The notes under the pieces are model-generated. The model was not told the DNA's origin and made no database searches. It was given only the letters and a program-made list of their open reading frames with translations. The position numbers and the translations under genes are program-made. A DNA stretch of 64,000 bases, from NCBI RefSeq assembly GCF_004331455.1, contig NZ_SJJR01000005.1:1-64000 (forward strand). The letters are read 5' to 3'. The stretch comes from Micromonospora zingiberis (lineage in GTDB: Bacteria; Actinomycetota; Actinomycetes; Mycobacteriales; Micromonosporaceae). Of this stretch, positions 52,397-60,256 are shown piece after piece. Positions within the stretch are counted from its first letter, which is position 1, and each line of letters opens with the position of its first letter.

Positions 52397-53418
52397 CGTG
52401 CCCGACCCAGCAGGGAGACGGCCATGCCGCCGAGCGCGTCGACGGTGCCGGGATGCAGGGACTCCGCGCACTCGTGCAGTACCTCGACGGCCCGCCCGGT
52501 CCACTTGCGGGCGGCCGCCACCGTCTGCTCGGGCGCGGACGAGTCGAGGACCATCCGGGTGACGGTGGTGGTGTCACCGGCCCGCAGCGCGTCGCCGATC
52601 TCCGGACGGTCGGCCAACGCCAGCAACGTCGGCAGGGTGTACACGCCGGCGGTCAGGTCCTGCCCGGTCGGCTTTCCGATGGTGCTCGCCAGGCCACCGA
52701 GGTCCAACAGGTCGTCGACGATCTGGAAGGCCATGCCGAGGGCGAGGCCGAAGTCGGCGAGTTTCCGGGCCACCCGCTGCTCTCCGCCAGCGGCGAGGAC
52801 GCCCAGTCGGCACGAGGCGGCGAAGAGCGCGGCGGTCTTGCCCTCGATGCAGGAGTAGTAGTCCGCCACGGTGCGCTCGGGGCGGAACAGGTCCCGGGTC
52901 TCCGCCGCCTGTCCCCGGCAGAGCTCGGTGAACGCGGCGGCGATGGTGGCGACCTCGGCGACGCCGACCGACGCCGCTCGGGAGAACGACAGGGCGATGA
53001 GGTAGTCACCACAGAGGATGGCGGTGCCGGTGCCCTGAGCCGCGTTGACGCTCGGCGCGCCGTGCCGGGTCTCGGCGCCGTCCATCACGTCGTCGTGCAC
53101 CAGGCTGCCGGCGTGCAGCAACTCGACGGCGGTACCGAGGTCGATCAGCCGGCGACCGGCGGTGGCCAGCACCTCCTCCGGACCTGCCGCCGTGGCGGCG
53201 GCCAGCGTCAGCATGGGCCGCAACCGCTTGCCGCCGGCCAGCACGTCGGTGGTCGCCTTCGCGACCACCGGCACCTCCGGGCCGACCGCGGTGACGACGG
53301 TCACCTCCAACTCGGCCAGGAAGCGCGACAGGGTCTCCGGGCCGGTCAGTGCGCCGATCCGTTCCCGGTATTCGATCGGAGTGGGCGGGACGAGGGTGGA
53401 CATCCCCGGCCGACTCAT
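52393..53418 (-). CDS. Polyprenyl diphosphate synthase
   Basis: 341 residues, trans-isoprenyl diphosphate synthase fold. First Asp-rich motif DDVMD (109-113) and second DDLLD (235-239), with GGKRLRPML near residue 62. The residues 5 and 4 before the first motif are Gly104 and Ser105, both small; in this family aromatic residues there stop chains at C15-C20, so a longer product (C25 or more) is predicted. ATGA overlaps with the aminotransferase and the prenyltransferase. It probably supplies the prenyl donor of this pathway; a role in menaquinone cannot be excluded. Confidence 0.91.
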   Translation of the reverse strand: MSRPGMSTLVPPTPIEYRERIGALTGPETLSRFLAELEVTVVTAVGPEVPVVAKATTDVLAGGKRLRPMLTLAAATAAGPEEVLATAGRRLIDLGTAVELLHAGSLVHDDVMDGAETRHGAPSVNAAQGTGTAILCGDYLIALSFSRAASVGVAEVATIAAAFTELCRGQAAETRDLFRPERTVADYYSCIEGKTAALFAASCRLGVLAAGGEQRVARKLADFGLALGMAFQIVDDLLDLGGLASTIGKPTGQDLTAGVYTLPTLLALADRPEIGDALRAGDTTTVTRMVLDSSAPEQTVAAARKWTGRAVEVLHECAESLHPGTVDALGGMAVSLLGRAR

Positions 53419-54770
53419 CGCATCGAGGCCTCTCGGACGTCGATCTCGCGGAGCACCTTGTCCAGGACGTCGACGGTGAGGTCCTCTTCGTCCTCGGTGA
53501 AGTTCAGTGGCGGCACGAGCCCGATGACGAAGATGTTGTGATCCACGAACAGGCCCTGTGCGGCACACCGTGCCTGCACCTCCGCCACCGCGGGCTGCGG
53601 CGCGGGCGAGCCGTCCGGGCTGACCAGATCCAGCACGAACAGTGCGCCCTTCGCGCGTACCGCACCGACGTTGGGGTTGTCGGCCAGCGCCTCGCTCAGT
53701 TTGGCGTGCAGCCGTCGAGCCATGGCCTGGCCCTGCTCGACGACGCCCTCAGCCTGGTACGCGTGAAGCACGGCGAGACCGGCGGCGCAGGAGATCGGGT
53801 GGGCGTCGGTGCTGGAGCCGTGGTAGAAGAACGGCTTACCGGGCTGGTCGAAAGCCTGGTAGACGGCTTCGGAGACGACCACCGCGCCGAGCGCCGCGTA
53901 CCCGGCGGTGATGGCCTTGGCCAGGCAGAGGATGTCGGGCGCGACCCCGAACTCCGTCGAGCTGAACATCGGTCCGAACCGGCCGAAACCGGTGGTGACC
54001 TCGTCCAGTACGAGAAGGATGTCGTTGCGGTCGCAGTACTCTCGGACGGCGCGTACGTAGTGCGTGGGCAGCGGGGTGCCGAGCCCGATCATCGGGGAGA
54101 GCACCACTGCGGCGATCTGGTCGGCGCCAACCTCGTCCAGTTCCTGGGCGAAGCGATCCGCGCAGGTGGGGCCGCCCGAACCGAGTTCGTCGTCCCGGCA
54201 GGCAGGACAGGACGACGGGTCGGGGGCGGCGGCGTGGTGGAAGCCGGCGGGCATCGGCCCGAAGATCTGGTGCAGCATCGGGATGCCGCTGACCGCCATG
54301 CCGATCGCCGTGCTGCCGTGGAAGGCACCCTGGAGGCCGACCACGACCTGCTTGTCCGGTCGCTCGTGGTTGCGGTGGTAGAGGCGGGCCATGTGCACCG
54401 CCGCCTCCACGGCCGCGCTCCCGGTGTGCGTGAACCGCACCCGGGTCAGGCCCGCCGGTGCGGCCCGGGTGAGTTCGTCCGCGTAGTCGACGATCACCCG
54501 TGCCGGGCGGTCGTGCCGGAAGGTGGAGGTGAACGGCAGGGTTTCGGCCTGCCGGTGCATCGCGTCCGTCACGTCCCGCCGGCTGTAACCCAGCTGCACG
54601 TTGGCGATTCCGGCTCGGGCGTCCAGAAAGCGGCGGCCGGCGGCATCGACCAGCCAGGAACCTTCTCCCCGCACCAGCGTCTCGTCGGGCCCGGCGGTTG
54701 CCAGCACCTGGCTCATCGGTACTGAACCATGCCAGAATGCGTGCGTATCGCGGTTCCACGATTTCGTCAT
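53415..54770 (-). CDS. Class III (omega) aminotransferase
   Basis: 451 residues, PLP fold type I. LLVLDEVTTGFGR (D256, E257) and LAKAITAG with the PLP lysine K285 are the class III signature; SAAVEAAVHMAR and GAFHGSTAIGM are also typical. A CPAC-N11-C stretch (188-203) lies in a loop where many class III members carry cysteines. First gene of the operon, preceded by GGAGG 7 bp before its ATG. It may make or consume an amine or 2-oxoacid linked to the ThDP enzyme; no specific substrate can be read. Confidence 0.9.
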   Translation of the reverse strand: MTKSWNRDTHAFWHGSVPMSQVLATAGPDETLVRGEGSWLVDAAGRRFLDARAGIANVQLGYSRRDVTDAMHRQAETLPFTSTFRHDRPARVIVDYADELTRAAPAGLTRVRFTHTGSAAVEAAVHMARLYHRNHERPDKQVVVGLQGAFHGSTAIGMAVSGIPMLHQIFGPMPAGFHHAAAPDPSSCPACRDDELGSGGPTCADRFAQELDEVGADQIAAVVLSPMIGLGTPLPTHYVRAVREYCDRNDILLVLDEVTTGFGRFGPMFSSTEFGVAPDILCLAKAITAGYAALGAVVVSEAVYQAFDQPGKPFFYHGSSTDAHPISCAAGLAVLHAYQAEGVVEQGQAMARRLHAKLSEALADNPNVGAVRAKGALFVLDLVSPDGSPAPQPAVAEVQARCAAQGLFVDHNIFVIGLVPPLNFTEDEEDLTVDVLDKVLREIDVREASMR

Positions 54771-55434
54771 GAAGACCTCCAGCTATTGTCGAAAGGCGTG
54801 CGCATCTAAGCGCATCCCGCCTGCCGAAAAATGAGCAGGGAAATGGTATGCACCACGTCTGCGAGCATTGGCCGGATGAAGCGCTGAACAGCCGGTCGGA
54901 GCACGTCGAGACCGCTGTCACGCCATGTTTTGCCAAGAGAAATAGAGTCCTGGTATCACCCGTCCCCGTGTGTGGTCGTCGCCGCTCGCGCCGAACAATG
55001 GGGCGCGAGGCGGGCGGCTTCCGTGTGACGAGTCAACCGCGCAACGTCACGTCACGAGCCTCCCAGTACGATGCCAGCCAGTCAAGGTCGTCTATCGTAA
55101 AATTTTTCCTGCAATGCTGATTGCGTCGCATGCAACTGCTGTTGGCCTCGTATTCTGTGCGCGTCGCGCAGTGGTGTTAACGGCGCTGCCGGCGGTGCGA
55201 AGATCCGCTTTCAACCGTGCGACGTCCATGGGTTCCACCACTGTTCGCCCCGTCGACGGGCCCACTTTGGTCGCCTGCGGCGTGACGCCCCGCCCGCTGG
55301 GGCGCGGTGGCGACGGCGTACCACAATCCGGGCCTTCCGGACCGGGTCGGAGGTTCCCGCCCCTCGCCGGATCGCAGGAATAACCCCGGTCAGCCGGGTA
55401 TCCGTGCGATCCAACGTCTCAACGGGGAGGAAGC
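54771..55434. promoter_or_regulatory. Non-coding divergent control region of the biosynthetic operon
   Basis: 664 bp without a convincing gene, with lower GC than its surroundings (notably 54771-54870 and 55080-55160). Near the aminotransferase start is the dyad TGCGCATCTAAGCGCA (54799-54814); another dyad, GCAATGCTGATTGC, lies at 55111-55124 beside CGTAAAATTTTTCC. These are candidate operators or promoter parts. Short plus-strand frames at 54848-55120 and 54970-55383 lack typical codon bias and are not called. No regulator gene for the operon is present in the window. Confidence 0.5.
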
Positions 55435-56112
55435 ATGTTGGGTATCAAACGCCTCGGCCTGCTGGCCGCACTGGTGCTGGTGGGTGTCGCACCTGCCGCA
55501 GCGGCGCAGGCGGCGGCGCAGCCGTCGGAACAGGACACCCAGTACCTGCAGGCAATTCACCAGGTCAACCTGTACGAGGTCCAGGCCGGTGAACTGGCGC
55601 AGAAGAAGGCGCAGAACCAGCAGGTCAAGGATCTGGCGCAGATGATGGTCACCGACCACCAGGAACTGGACAAGTCGGTGAAGGACCTGGCCGGGCAGCT
55701 GAACGTCCAGTTGCCGAACGAGCCCACCCCTGATCAGCGGACGGCTCTCGACCAGCTGAACAACGCCAGTGGTGAGGAGTTCGACCGGCTCTGGGTGACC
55801 CAGGGTCTGGCCGGTCACCTGCAGGCCATCCAGGCCACCCAGACGGAGATCTCGCAGGGCACCGAGACCCAGGTGGTCCAGCTGGCGCAGACCGCCCTGC
55901 CGATCCTGCAGGCGCACTACGACGCGCTGGTGCAGCTGGCCGAGGAACTCGGCATCCCGGTGCCGCAGGCCAGCCCGAGCGGCACGGCCAGCCCGGGTGG
56001 TACCGCCCCGGCTCCGGGCGGCACCACGCCGACCCCGGGTGAGACCTTCACCGAGCAGGCCCCGGCACCGGGTGGCACCGTCACCGAAAGCCCGGCGCCC
56101 CAGCAGAGCTGA
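55435..56112 (+). CDS. Secreted DUF4142 (ferritin-like) protein
   Basis: 225 residues, with GGGGAGGAAGC immediately before the ATG. A Sec signal peptide (LLAALVLVGVAPAAAAQA, about residues 8-27) precedes a helical DUF4142 domain: DTQYLQAIHQVNLYEVQAG, a DLAQMMVTDHQELDKSV helix with the His typical of the family, and repeated helices to about residue 175. A Pro/Thr/Gly-rich tail (PGGTAPAPGGTTPTP) ends the protein. The family is predicted to be exported and four-helix; function unknown. Confidence 0.88.
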   Translation: MLGIKRLGLLAALVLVGVAPAAAAQAAAQPSEQDTQYLQAIHQVNLYEVQAGELAQKKAQNQQVKDLAQMMVTDHQELDKSVKDLAGQLNVQLPNEPTPDQRTALDQLNNASGEEFDRLWVTQGLAGHLQAIQATQTEISQGTETQVVQLAQTALPILQAHYDALVQLAEELGIPVPQASPSGTASPGGTAPAPGGTTPTPGETFTEQAPAPGGTVTESPAPQQS

Positions 56113-56132
56113 TCGACCGACCGACGGTACGC

Positions 56133-56168
56133 GGAGCCGGCCCACCCCACCCGGGGCGGGCCGGCTCC
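56133..56168 (+). terminator. Terminator hairpin after the DUF4142 gene
   Basis: GGAGCCGGCCC (56133-56143) pairs with GGGCCGGCTCC (56158-56168), 20 bp after the stop codon. Confidence 0.7.
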
Positions 56169-56236
56169 CCACCTCCCGCCCCACCCCGCCCACCCCTCAC
56201 CGCCCCGCGCGTCACCGCGCCCCGACCACGCCGCGC

Positions 56237-56305
56237 CGATCATGGAGTTGTTGTCGGTGTAAAGGGTGCAAAAGGTGCATTAGGGCGACCAAGAGTGCAT
56301 GATCG
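56237..56305. repeat. CGATCATG inverted repeat with internal GGTGCA direct repeats
   Basis: CGATCATG (56237-56244) and CATGATCG (56298-56305) flank an unusually AT-rich stretch that holds GGTGCA twice (AAAGGGTGCAAAAGGTGCATT). It sits in the gap between two convergent genes, like the TTGATCAAG palindromes, and may be a degenerate member of a second intergenic repeat class. G-rich GTTAGGGG units follow at 56338-56360. Confidence 0.5.
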
Positions 56306-56348
56306 CGGAGACGGGGGGTGGGGAGGGAGGAGGGGAGGGGTTAGGGGG

Positions 56349-56630
56349 TTAGGGGGTTAGGCCGATGGCGAAGGCTTCTTCCAGGTCGTGGCGGGAGTAG
56401 GCGCGGAAGGCGATGTGTGACTCGGTGTTGAGTACTCCGGGGACCTTGGAGATGCTGCCCGCGATCACCTGCGCGATCTCCTCGAACTCGCGGACCCGGA
56501 CCATGGCGATCAGGTCGACGTGCCCGGCCACCGAGTAGACCTCGCTCACCCCGGGCAGGTTGGCCAGGGCCTCGGCCACCTCGGGGATCGAGTCGGTGGC
56601 GCAGTCGATCAGCACGATCGCGGTGATCAC
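56349..56630 (-). CDS. Lrp/AsnC-type ligand-binding domain protein (no HTH)
   Basis: 93 residues, only the RAM (regulation of amino acid metabolism) domain: IVLIDCATDSIPEVAEALANLPGV, then VAGHVDLIAMVRVREFEEI and VPGVLNTESHIAF. The helix-turn-helix half of a full Lrp protein is missing. Stand-alone RAM proteins occur widely in actinobacteria and may sense amino acids or modulate full-length partners. The stop lies in a GTTAGGG-rich tract. Convergent with the DUF4142 gene. Confidence 0.85.
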   Translation of the reverse strand: MITAIVLIDCATDSIPEVAEALANLPGVSEVYSVAGHVDLIAMVRVREFEEIAQVIAGSISKVPGVLNTESHIAFRAYSRHDLEEAFAIGLTP

Positions 56631-56848
56631 TGGAGGTTCTCCGTTCGTCGGCGTTCCTCGCCCATGCTAGTGCTGTGCCTTCCGACGTCCGCCGGGTTGC
56701 GCGCGGACGGGTCAGGCATCGACCGCCGGCGGATCGCCTGGCCGGTAAGCGGATCCGTGGACAGGCAGCGCCCTGAAGACGATCGCCCCCGGCACGCCAG
56801 CCACGGTGTCCAGGTCCTGGACACCGCACCAAGGGTCCGCCGGTGGGT

Positions 56849-57745
56849 TCAGACCGCGGGGACGGTCAGGTCGTCGTCCACCCGGATCGCATCGTGCAGG
56901 TGTTCGTCGGCGCCGACCGTGGCGCCGGGCCAGACCACGCAGCGGGTCACCGTGCCGCGTACCGTGGCGCCCGCGCCGATCACCGAATGGTGGCAGCCGC
57001 CGGTGATCGTGGCGCCGGGGCCGATCAGCGAACGGTGGCAGCGCTCGGTGACGGTGGCGGTCGGCTCGACCTGAGCGTCGGCGGCGGCGTGCAGGTTCGC
57101 GGCGAGATAGTCGGCCGGGGTGCCGGTGTCGTAGAAGGTGCCCTGGTAGGGCACCACGGTCAGCCGGCCGGCGGCCTCGGCGGGGCGCCACACCGCCCGG
57201 ACCAGGTCACCGAAGACCGGCGGCAGGTCACGGACCAGCCGCCAGGGCAGCAGCGAGTAACCGGTGAAGACGTGCCCGTCGAAGGTGCCCGGTGCTCCCG
57301 GGTCGGGTGCCGGCTGGCCGAGCAGGCGTACCGAGTCGCCGTCCCAGTCGTGCAGCAGCGCGGCGATGTCCGGCCCGGGTGGGGCCGCCGGGTCGGCGAG
57401 GTACGCGTCGGCGTTGCCGACCAGTACGCCCCGACCGGCGATCCAGTCCCGCAGTTTCCCCACCCCGCCGGCGGTGCCGAGTGGACTGCCCGGCTCCACC
57501 GAGAGGTGCGCCCGTGAGCCGACCCGGTCGACCACCTGGTCGCCGAGGTAGCAGGCGTTCACCGCGACTTGCTGCGGCCCGGTCAGGCCGAGCCCGGCGA
57601 GCCGGGCCAGCGCGCGGTCCAGCAGCGACACGTTGCCCACCGGGCAGAGCGCCTTGGGTAGCCGCTCGGTCAGCGGGCGCAGCCGGGTGCCCTCACCGGC
57701 GGCGAGCACCAGCGCGCAGACGTCTCCGCCGGCCGGCCCGGTCAT
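56849..57745 (-). CDS. Sugar-1-phosphate nucleotidyltransferase
   Basis: 298 residues from the ATG at 57745. N-terminal signature ALVLAAGEGTRLRPLTERLPKAL (GxGTRL...PK) of NDP-sugar pyrophosphorylases, then GNADAYLAD, GTFYDTGTPADYLAAN, and a C-terminal left-handed hexapeptide region (LIGPGATITGG, VIGAGATVRGTV). It resembles MurU/ManC-type enzymes; the sugar is not identifiable. An ATGA overlap joins it to the Nudix hydrolase gene. Confidence 0.86.
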   Translation of the reverse strand: MTGPAGGDVCALVLAAGEGTRLRPLTERLPKALCPVGNVSLLDRALARLAGLGLTGPQQVAVNACYLGDQVVDRVGSRAHLSVEPGSPLGTAGGVGKLRDWIAGRGVLVGNADAYLADPAAPPGPDIAALLHDWDGDSVRLLGQPAPDPGAPGTFDGHVFTGYSLLPWRLVRDLPPVFGDLVRAVWRPAEAAGRLTVVPYQGTFYDTGTPADYLAANLHAAADAQVEPTATVTERCHRSLIGPGATITGGCHHSVIGAGATVRGTVTRCVVWPGATVGADEHLHDAIRVDDDLTVPAV

Positions 57746-58284
57746 GGTGCCGTGTCGGGCAGCGGCGGCGGGAACTGCCCGGCCAGCGGACCGATGTCGT
57801 AGTAGGCGAGCAGGCGCGCGGTGGGCCAGGTCAGCTTGGGTAGATCGTCCAGCGGATGCCAGGCGGCCTCGAAGACCTCCGCCCCGTCCACGGCCAGGGT
57901 GGTGCGCGACGCCGGCACCTCGGCGGTGAACACCACGTCCACCCAGCCCTTGGCGTGCACCACCGCGTTGGGTACCGCCGGGGCCAACTGGGTGGGGGCG
58001 AGCCGTACGCCCGCCTCCTCGTACAACTCGCGGGCCGCGCCCACCGCCGGGTTCTCGCCGCGTTGCAGCAGCCCCGCCGGCAGCGTCCAACCCCGGCCTG
58101 GCGGCTGGCGCAGCAGCAGCAGCCGTCCCGCTCCCGTGGCCTCGCTGTCGCGAACCAGGGTGACCGCCCCGACGATGTACTTCGACACGGCCAGCCGGAC
58201 CAGTCGGCGCCGCACCGGCAGCGGCAGCCGGTAGAAGACCTGGTACGCGACGGCGCGCCCGATGCGACGCGTGCGGGGGATCAT
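57742..58284 (-). CDS. Nudix hydrolase
   Basis: 180 residues. The Nudix box is complete: GLLQRGENPAVGAARELYEEAGV (G-x5-E-x7-REL-x-EE-x-GV), about residues 71-93. The protein has an extra N-terminal basic helix (RRIGRAVAYQVFYRLPLPVRR). Substrate unknown. It precedes the sugar nucleotidyltransferase with a 4-bp overlap, so the two are likely to work on related nucleotide-sugar or diphosphate compounds. Confidence 0.9.
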   Translation of the reverse strand: MIPRTRRIGRAVAYQVFYRLPLPVRRRLVRLAVSKYIVGAVTLVRDSEATGAGRLLLLRQPPGRGWTLPAGLLQRGENPAVGAARELYEEAGVRLAPTQLAPAVPNAVVHAKGWVDVVFTAEVPASRTTLAVDGAEVFEAAWHPLDDLPKLTWPTARLLAYYDIGPLAGQFPPPLPDTAP

Positions 58285-58336
58285 GGTTCCAGGCTAGTGG
58301 CCGCCAGCCGCGCTCGCCGCCGGGGACCGAGGTGCG

Positions 58337-60136
58337 TCACTGCCGGTGGTCTACGAGGTCGATGAGCTGGCGTACCACGGCGTCCGGTTCGAGCACCCGG
58401 TCGAAGACCGCGACCAGCAGGGTCTCCAGGTCGGGATAGCCGAGTTCCTCGGAGAGCCGCAGCAGCGGCAGGTCGCTGGCCAGACCCCGGTTGTGCTGGC
58501 GCAGCGCCAGCCCGATGGTGGCCCGGCCGAGTCGGACCTTGTCGCTGATCGAGATGCCCGGCTCGCTGTGCTCGGCGAACCAGCGGTTGATCTGCATCTG
58601 GGCGTGCGGTGACTTGACGAAACCCAGCCACTCGCGGCGCGGGCCGCGCGGCGCGACCTCCGCGTCGAGGCTGCTCTCCTCGTCGGTCTCGGTGAAGATC
58701 TCGACCACGTCGCCCTCCTCGAGTTCGGAGGAGAGCGGGACCAGCCGGCCGTTGATCCGGGCGGCGAGACATCGGTCGCCCCGGTCGGTGCCCAACTCGT
58801 AGGCCAGGTCGACCGGGGTCGCACCGTCCGGCAGGACGACCTGCCGGCCCTCGGCGACCACCTGGATCTGCGCTTCGGCCAGGTCGCAGCGCAGCGACTG
58901 GAGGAACTGCGCCGGGTCGGCGGCGTCCTGCTCCCAGTCCAGCACCCGGCGCAGCCAGTCGAGCTGTCCGGCGCGGGCCGCCGGGGCGCCGCTGGGGCGG
59001 GGAAAGCGGAAGTCGGCGGCCACCCCGTACTCGGCCGAGCGGTGCATCTCCTCGGTGCGGATCAGCACCTCCACGGTGCGGTCGCGCGGGCCGCAGACGC
59101 TGGTGTGCAGGGACCGGTAGAGGTTGTTCTTCGGGGAGGCGATGAAGTCCTTGAACCGGCCGGGCACGGGCCGCCAGAGCCCGTGGATCGCGCCGAGGGC
59201 CGCGTAGCAGTCGGTGGCCGGGCCGTCCACCACGACGGTGATACGGGGCAGGTCGTACGGCACGGTGTGGTCGCCGGCGACGGTGTCCTTCCAGATCGAG
59301 TAGAGGTGCCGGGGCCGGGGGGCGACGTGGGCGTCGACCCGGCTTCGGCGCAGCGCCACCTTGGCCTGGGCCACCACGTCGGCGAGGTAACCGTCCCAGC
59401 CGGGGCGGTCGTGCACGTGCCGGGCGATGCGGGCGTGCTCGTCCGGCTCCAGGTGCAGCAGCACCACGTCGTCCAGCTCCCGTTTGAGGGTCTGGATACC
59501 CAGCCGGTCACAGAGCGGTACCAGCACCTCCTGGGTCTTGCGGGCGATCCGCTCCCGGGAGGCCGCCGACCGTACCCCCAGGGTGCGCATGTTGTGCAGC
59601 CGGTCGGCCAGCTTGATGATCAGCACCCGGACGTCCTTGCCGGCCGCGATGATCATCTTGCGGATCGTCTCCGCTTCGGCGGCCTTGCCGTAGAACGCCT
59701 TGTCGAACTTGGTCACCCCGTCGACCAGGTGGGCCACCTCGTGGCCGAAATCCTCGGCCAGCGCTTGCAGCGTGTAGCGGGTGTCCTCCACCGTGTCATG
59801 CAGCAGCGCCGCGACCAGCGTGGTGGTGTCCATGCCCAACTCGGCGCAGATCTGCGCGACCGCGAGCGGGTGGGTGATGTACGGCTCCCCGCTCTTGCGG
59901 AACTGGCCGCGATGCATGTTCTCCGCGATCGTGTACGACCGCCGCAGCACCGCCGGATCGGCGCCGGCATGGATGCTGCGGTGGGTGCGGACCAGTTGAC
60001 CGACCGGCTCGGTGTCGGCGGTCGGCCAGGTCAGCAGCGATCGGAGTCGGCGGGCGAGCGGCAGTTCACCCGGCTGGGTCGGAAGTGCGCCCCCCAGGGC
60101 GCCGCCGCGTCCGGCGTCGACGTCCACCTGGGACAC
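58337..60136 (-). CDS. RelA/SpoT-family (p)ppGpp enzyme without ACT domain
   Basis: 599 residues from a GTG preceded by GGGAGTGAGGGG. HD hydrolase domain with HDTVEDT (H113, D114) and KLADRLHNMRTL; synthetase domain with YSIWKD, PVPGRFKDFIASPKNNLYRSLHT and the EVLIRT Glu; TGS domain near residues 440-505 (VVLPDGATPVDLAYELGT). The usual ACT and helical regulatory region of 730-800 residue Rel proteins is absent or replaced by a short helical tail. Probably a second, paralogous Rel; whether both activities are active is unknown. Confidence 0.88.
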   Translation of the reverse strand: MSQVDVDAGRGGALGGALPTQPGELPLARRLRSLLTWPTADTEPVGQLVRTHRSIHAGADPAVLRRSYTIAENMHRGQFRKSGEPYITHPLAVAQICAELGMDTTTLVAALLHDTVEDTRYTLQALAEDFGHEVAHLVDGVTKFDKAFYGKAAEAETIRKMIIAAGKDVRVLIIKLADRLHNMRTLGVRSAASRERIARKTQEVLVPLCDRLGIQTLKRELDDVVLLHLEPDEHARIARHVHDRPGWDGYLADVVAQAKVALRRSRVDAHVAPRPRHLYSIWKDTVAGDHTVPYDLPRITVVVDGPATDCYAALGAIHGLWRPVPGRFKDFIASPKNNLYRSLHTSVCGPRDRTVEVLIRTEEMHRSAEYGVAADFRFPRPSGAPAARAGQLDWLRRVLDWEQDAADPAQFLQSLRCDLAEAQIQVVAEGRQVVLPDGATPVDLAYELGTDRGDRCLAARINGRLVPLSSELEEGDVVEIFTETDEESSLDAEVAPRGPRREWLGFVKSPHAQMQINRWFAEHSEPGISISDKVRLGRATIGLALRQHNRGLASDLPLLRLSEELGYPDLETLLVAVFDRVLEPDAVVRQLIDLVDHRQ

Positions 60137-60256
60137 CCCCTCACTCCCGCCCCGGACGGTCGGTGGACCGGCAACCGGGAGCAGAACCTCGAAACGGGCA
60201 GGACTGCACTTCCTTAACAGACTAAGTGAGTCGACGTAGTCCGATCGGACAGTTGC

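Noticed and set aside
38135..54770. Polyketide or nonribosomal peptide origin of the cluster
   Set aside because: No ketosynthase, acyltransferase, carrier protein, adenylation or condensation motif was found anywhere in the operon.
54848..55120. 90-codon plus-strand frame ahead of the biosynthetic operon
   Set aside because: Third-position GC is not biased as in neighbouring genes, no ribosome-binding site is clear, and the protein has no recognisable pattern.
38060..55435. Integrated mobile element carrying the biosynthetic operon
   Set aside because: No integrase, transposase, tRNA gene or flanking direct repeat was seen; insertion remains an inference from gene order only.
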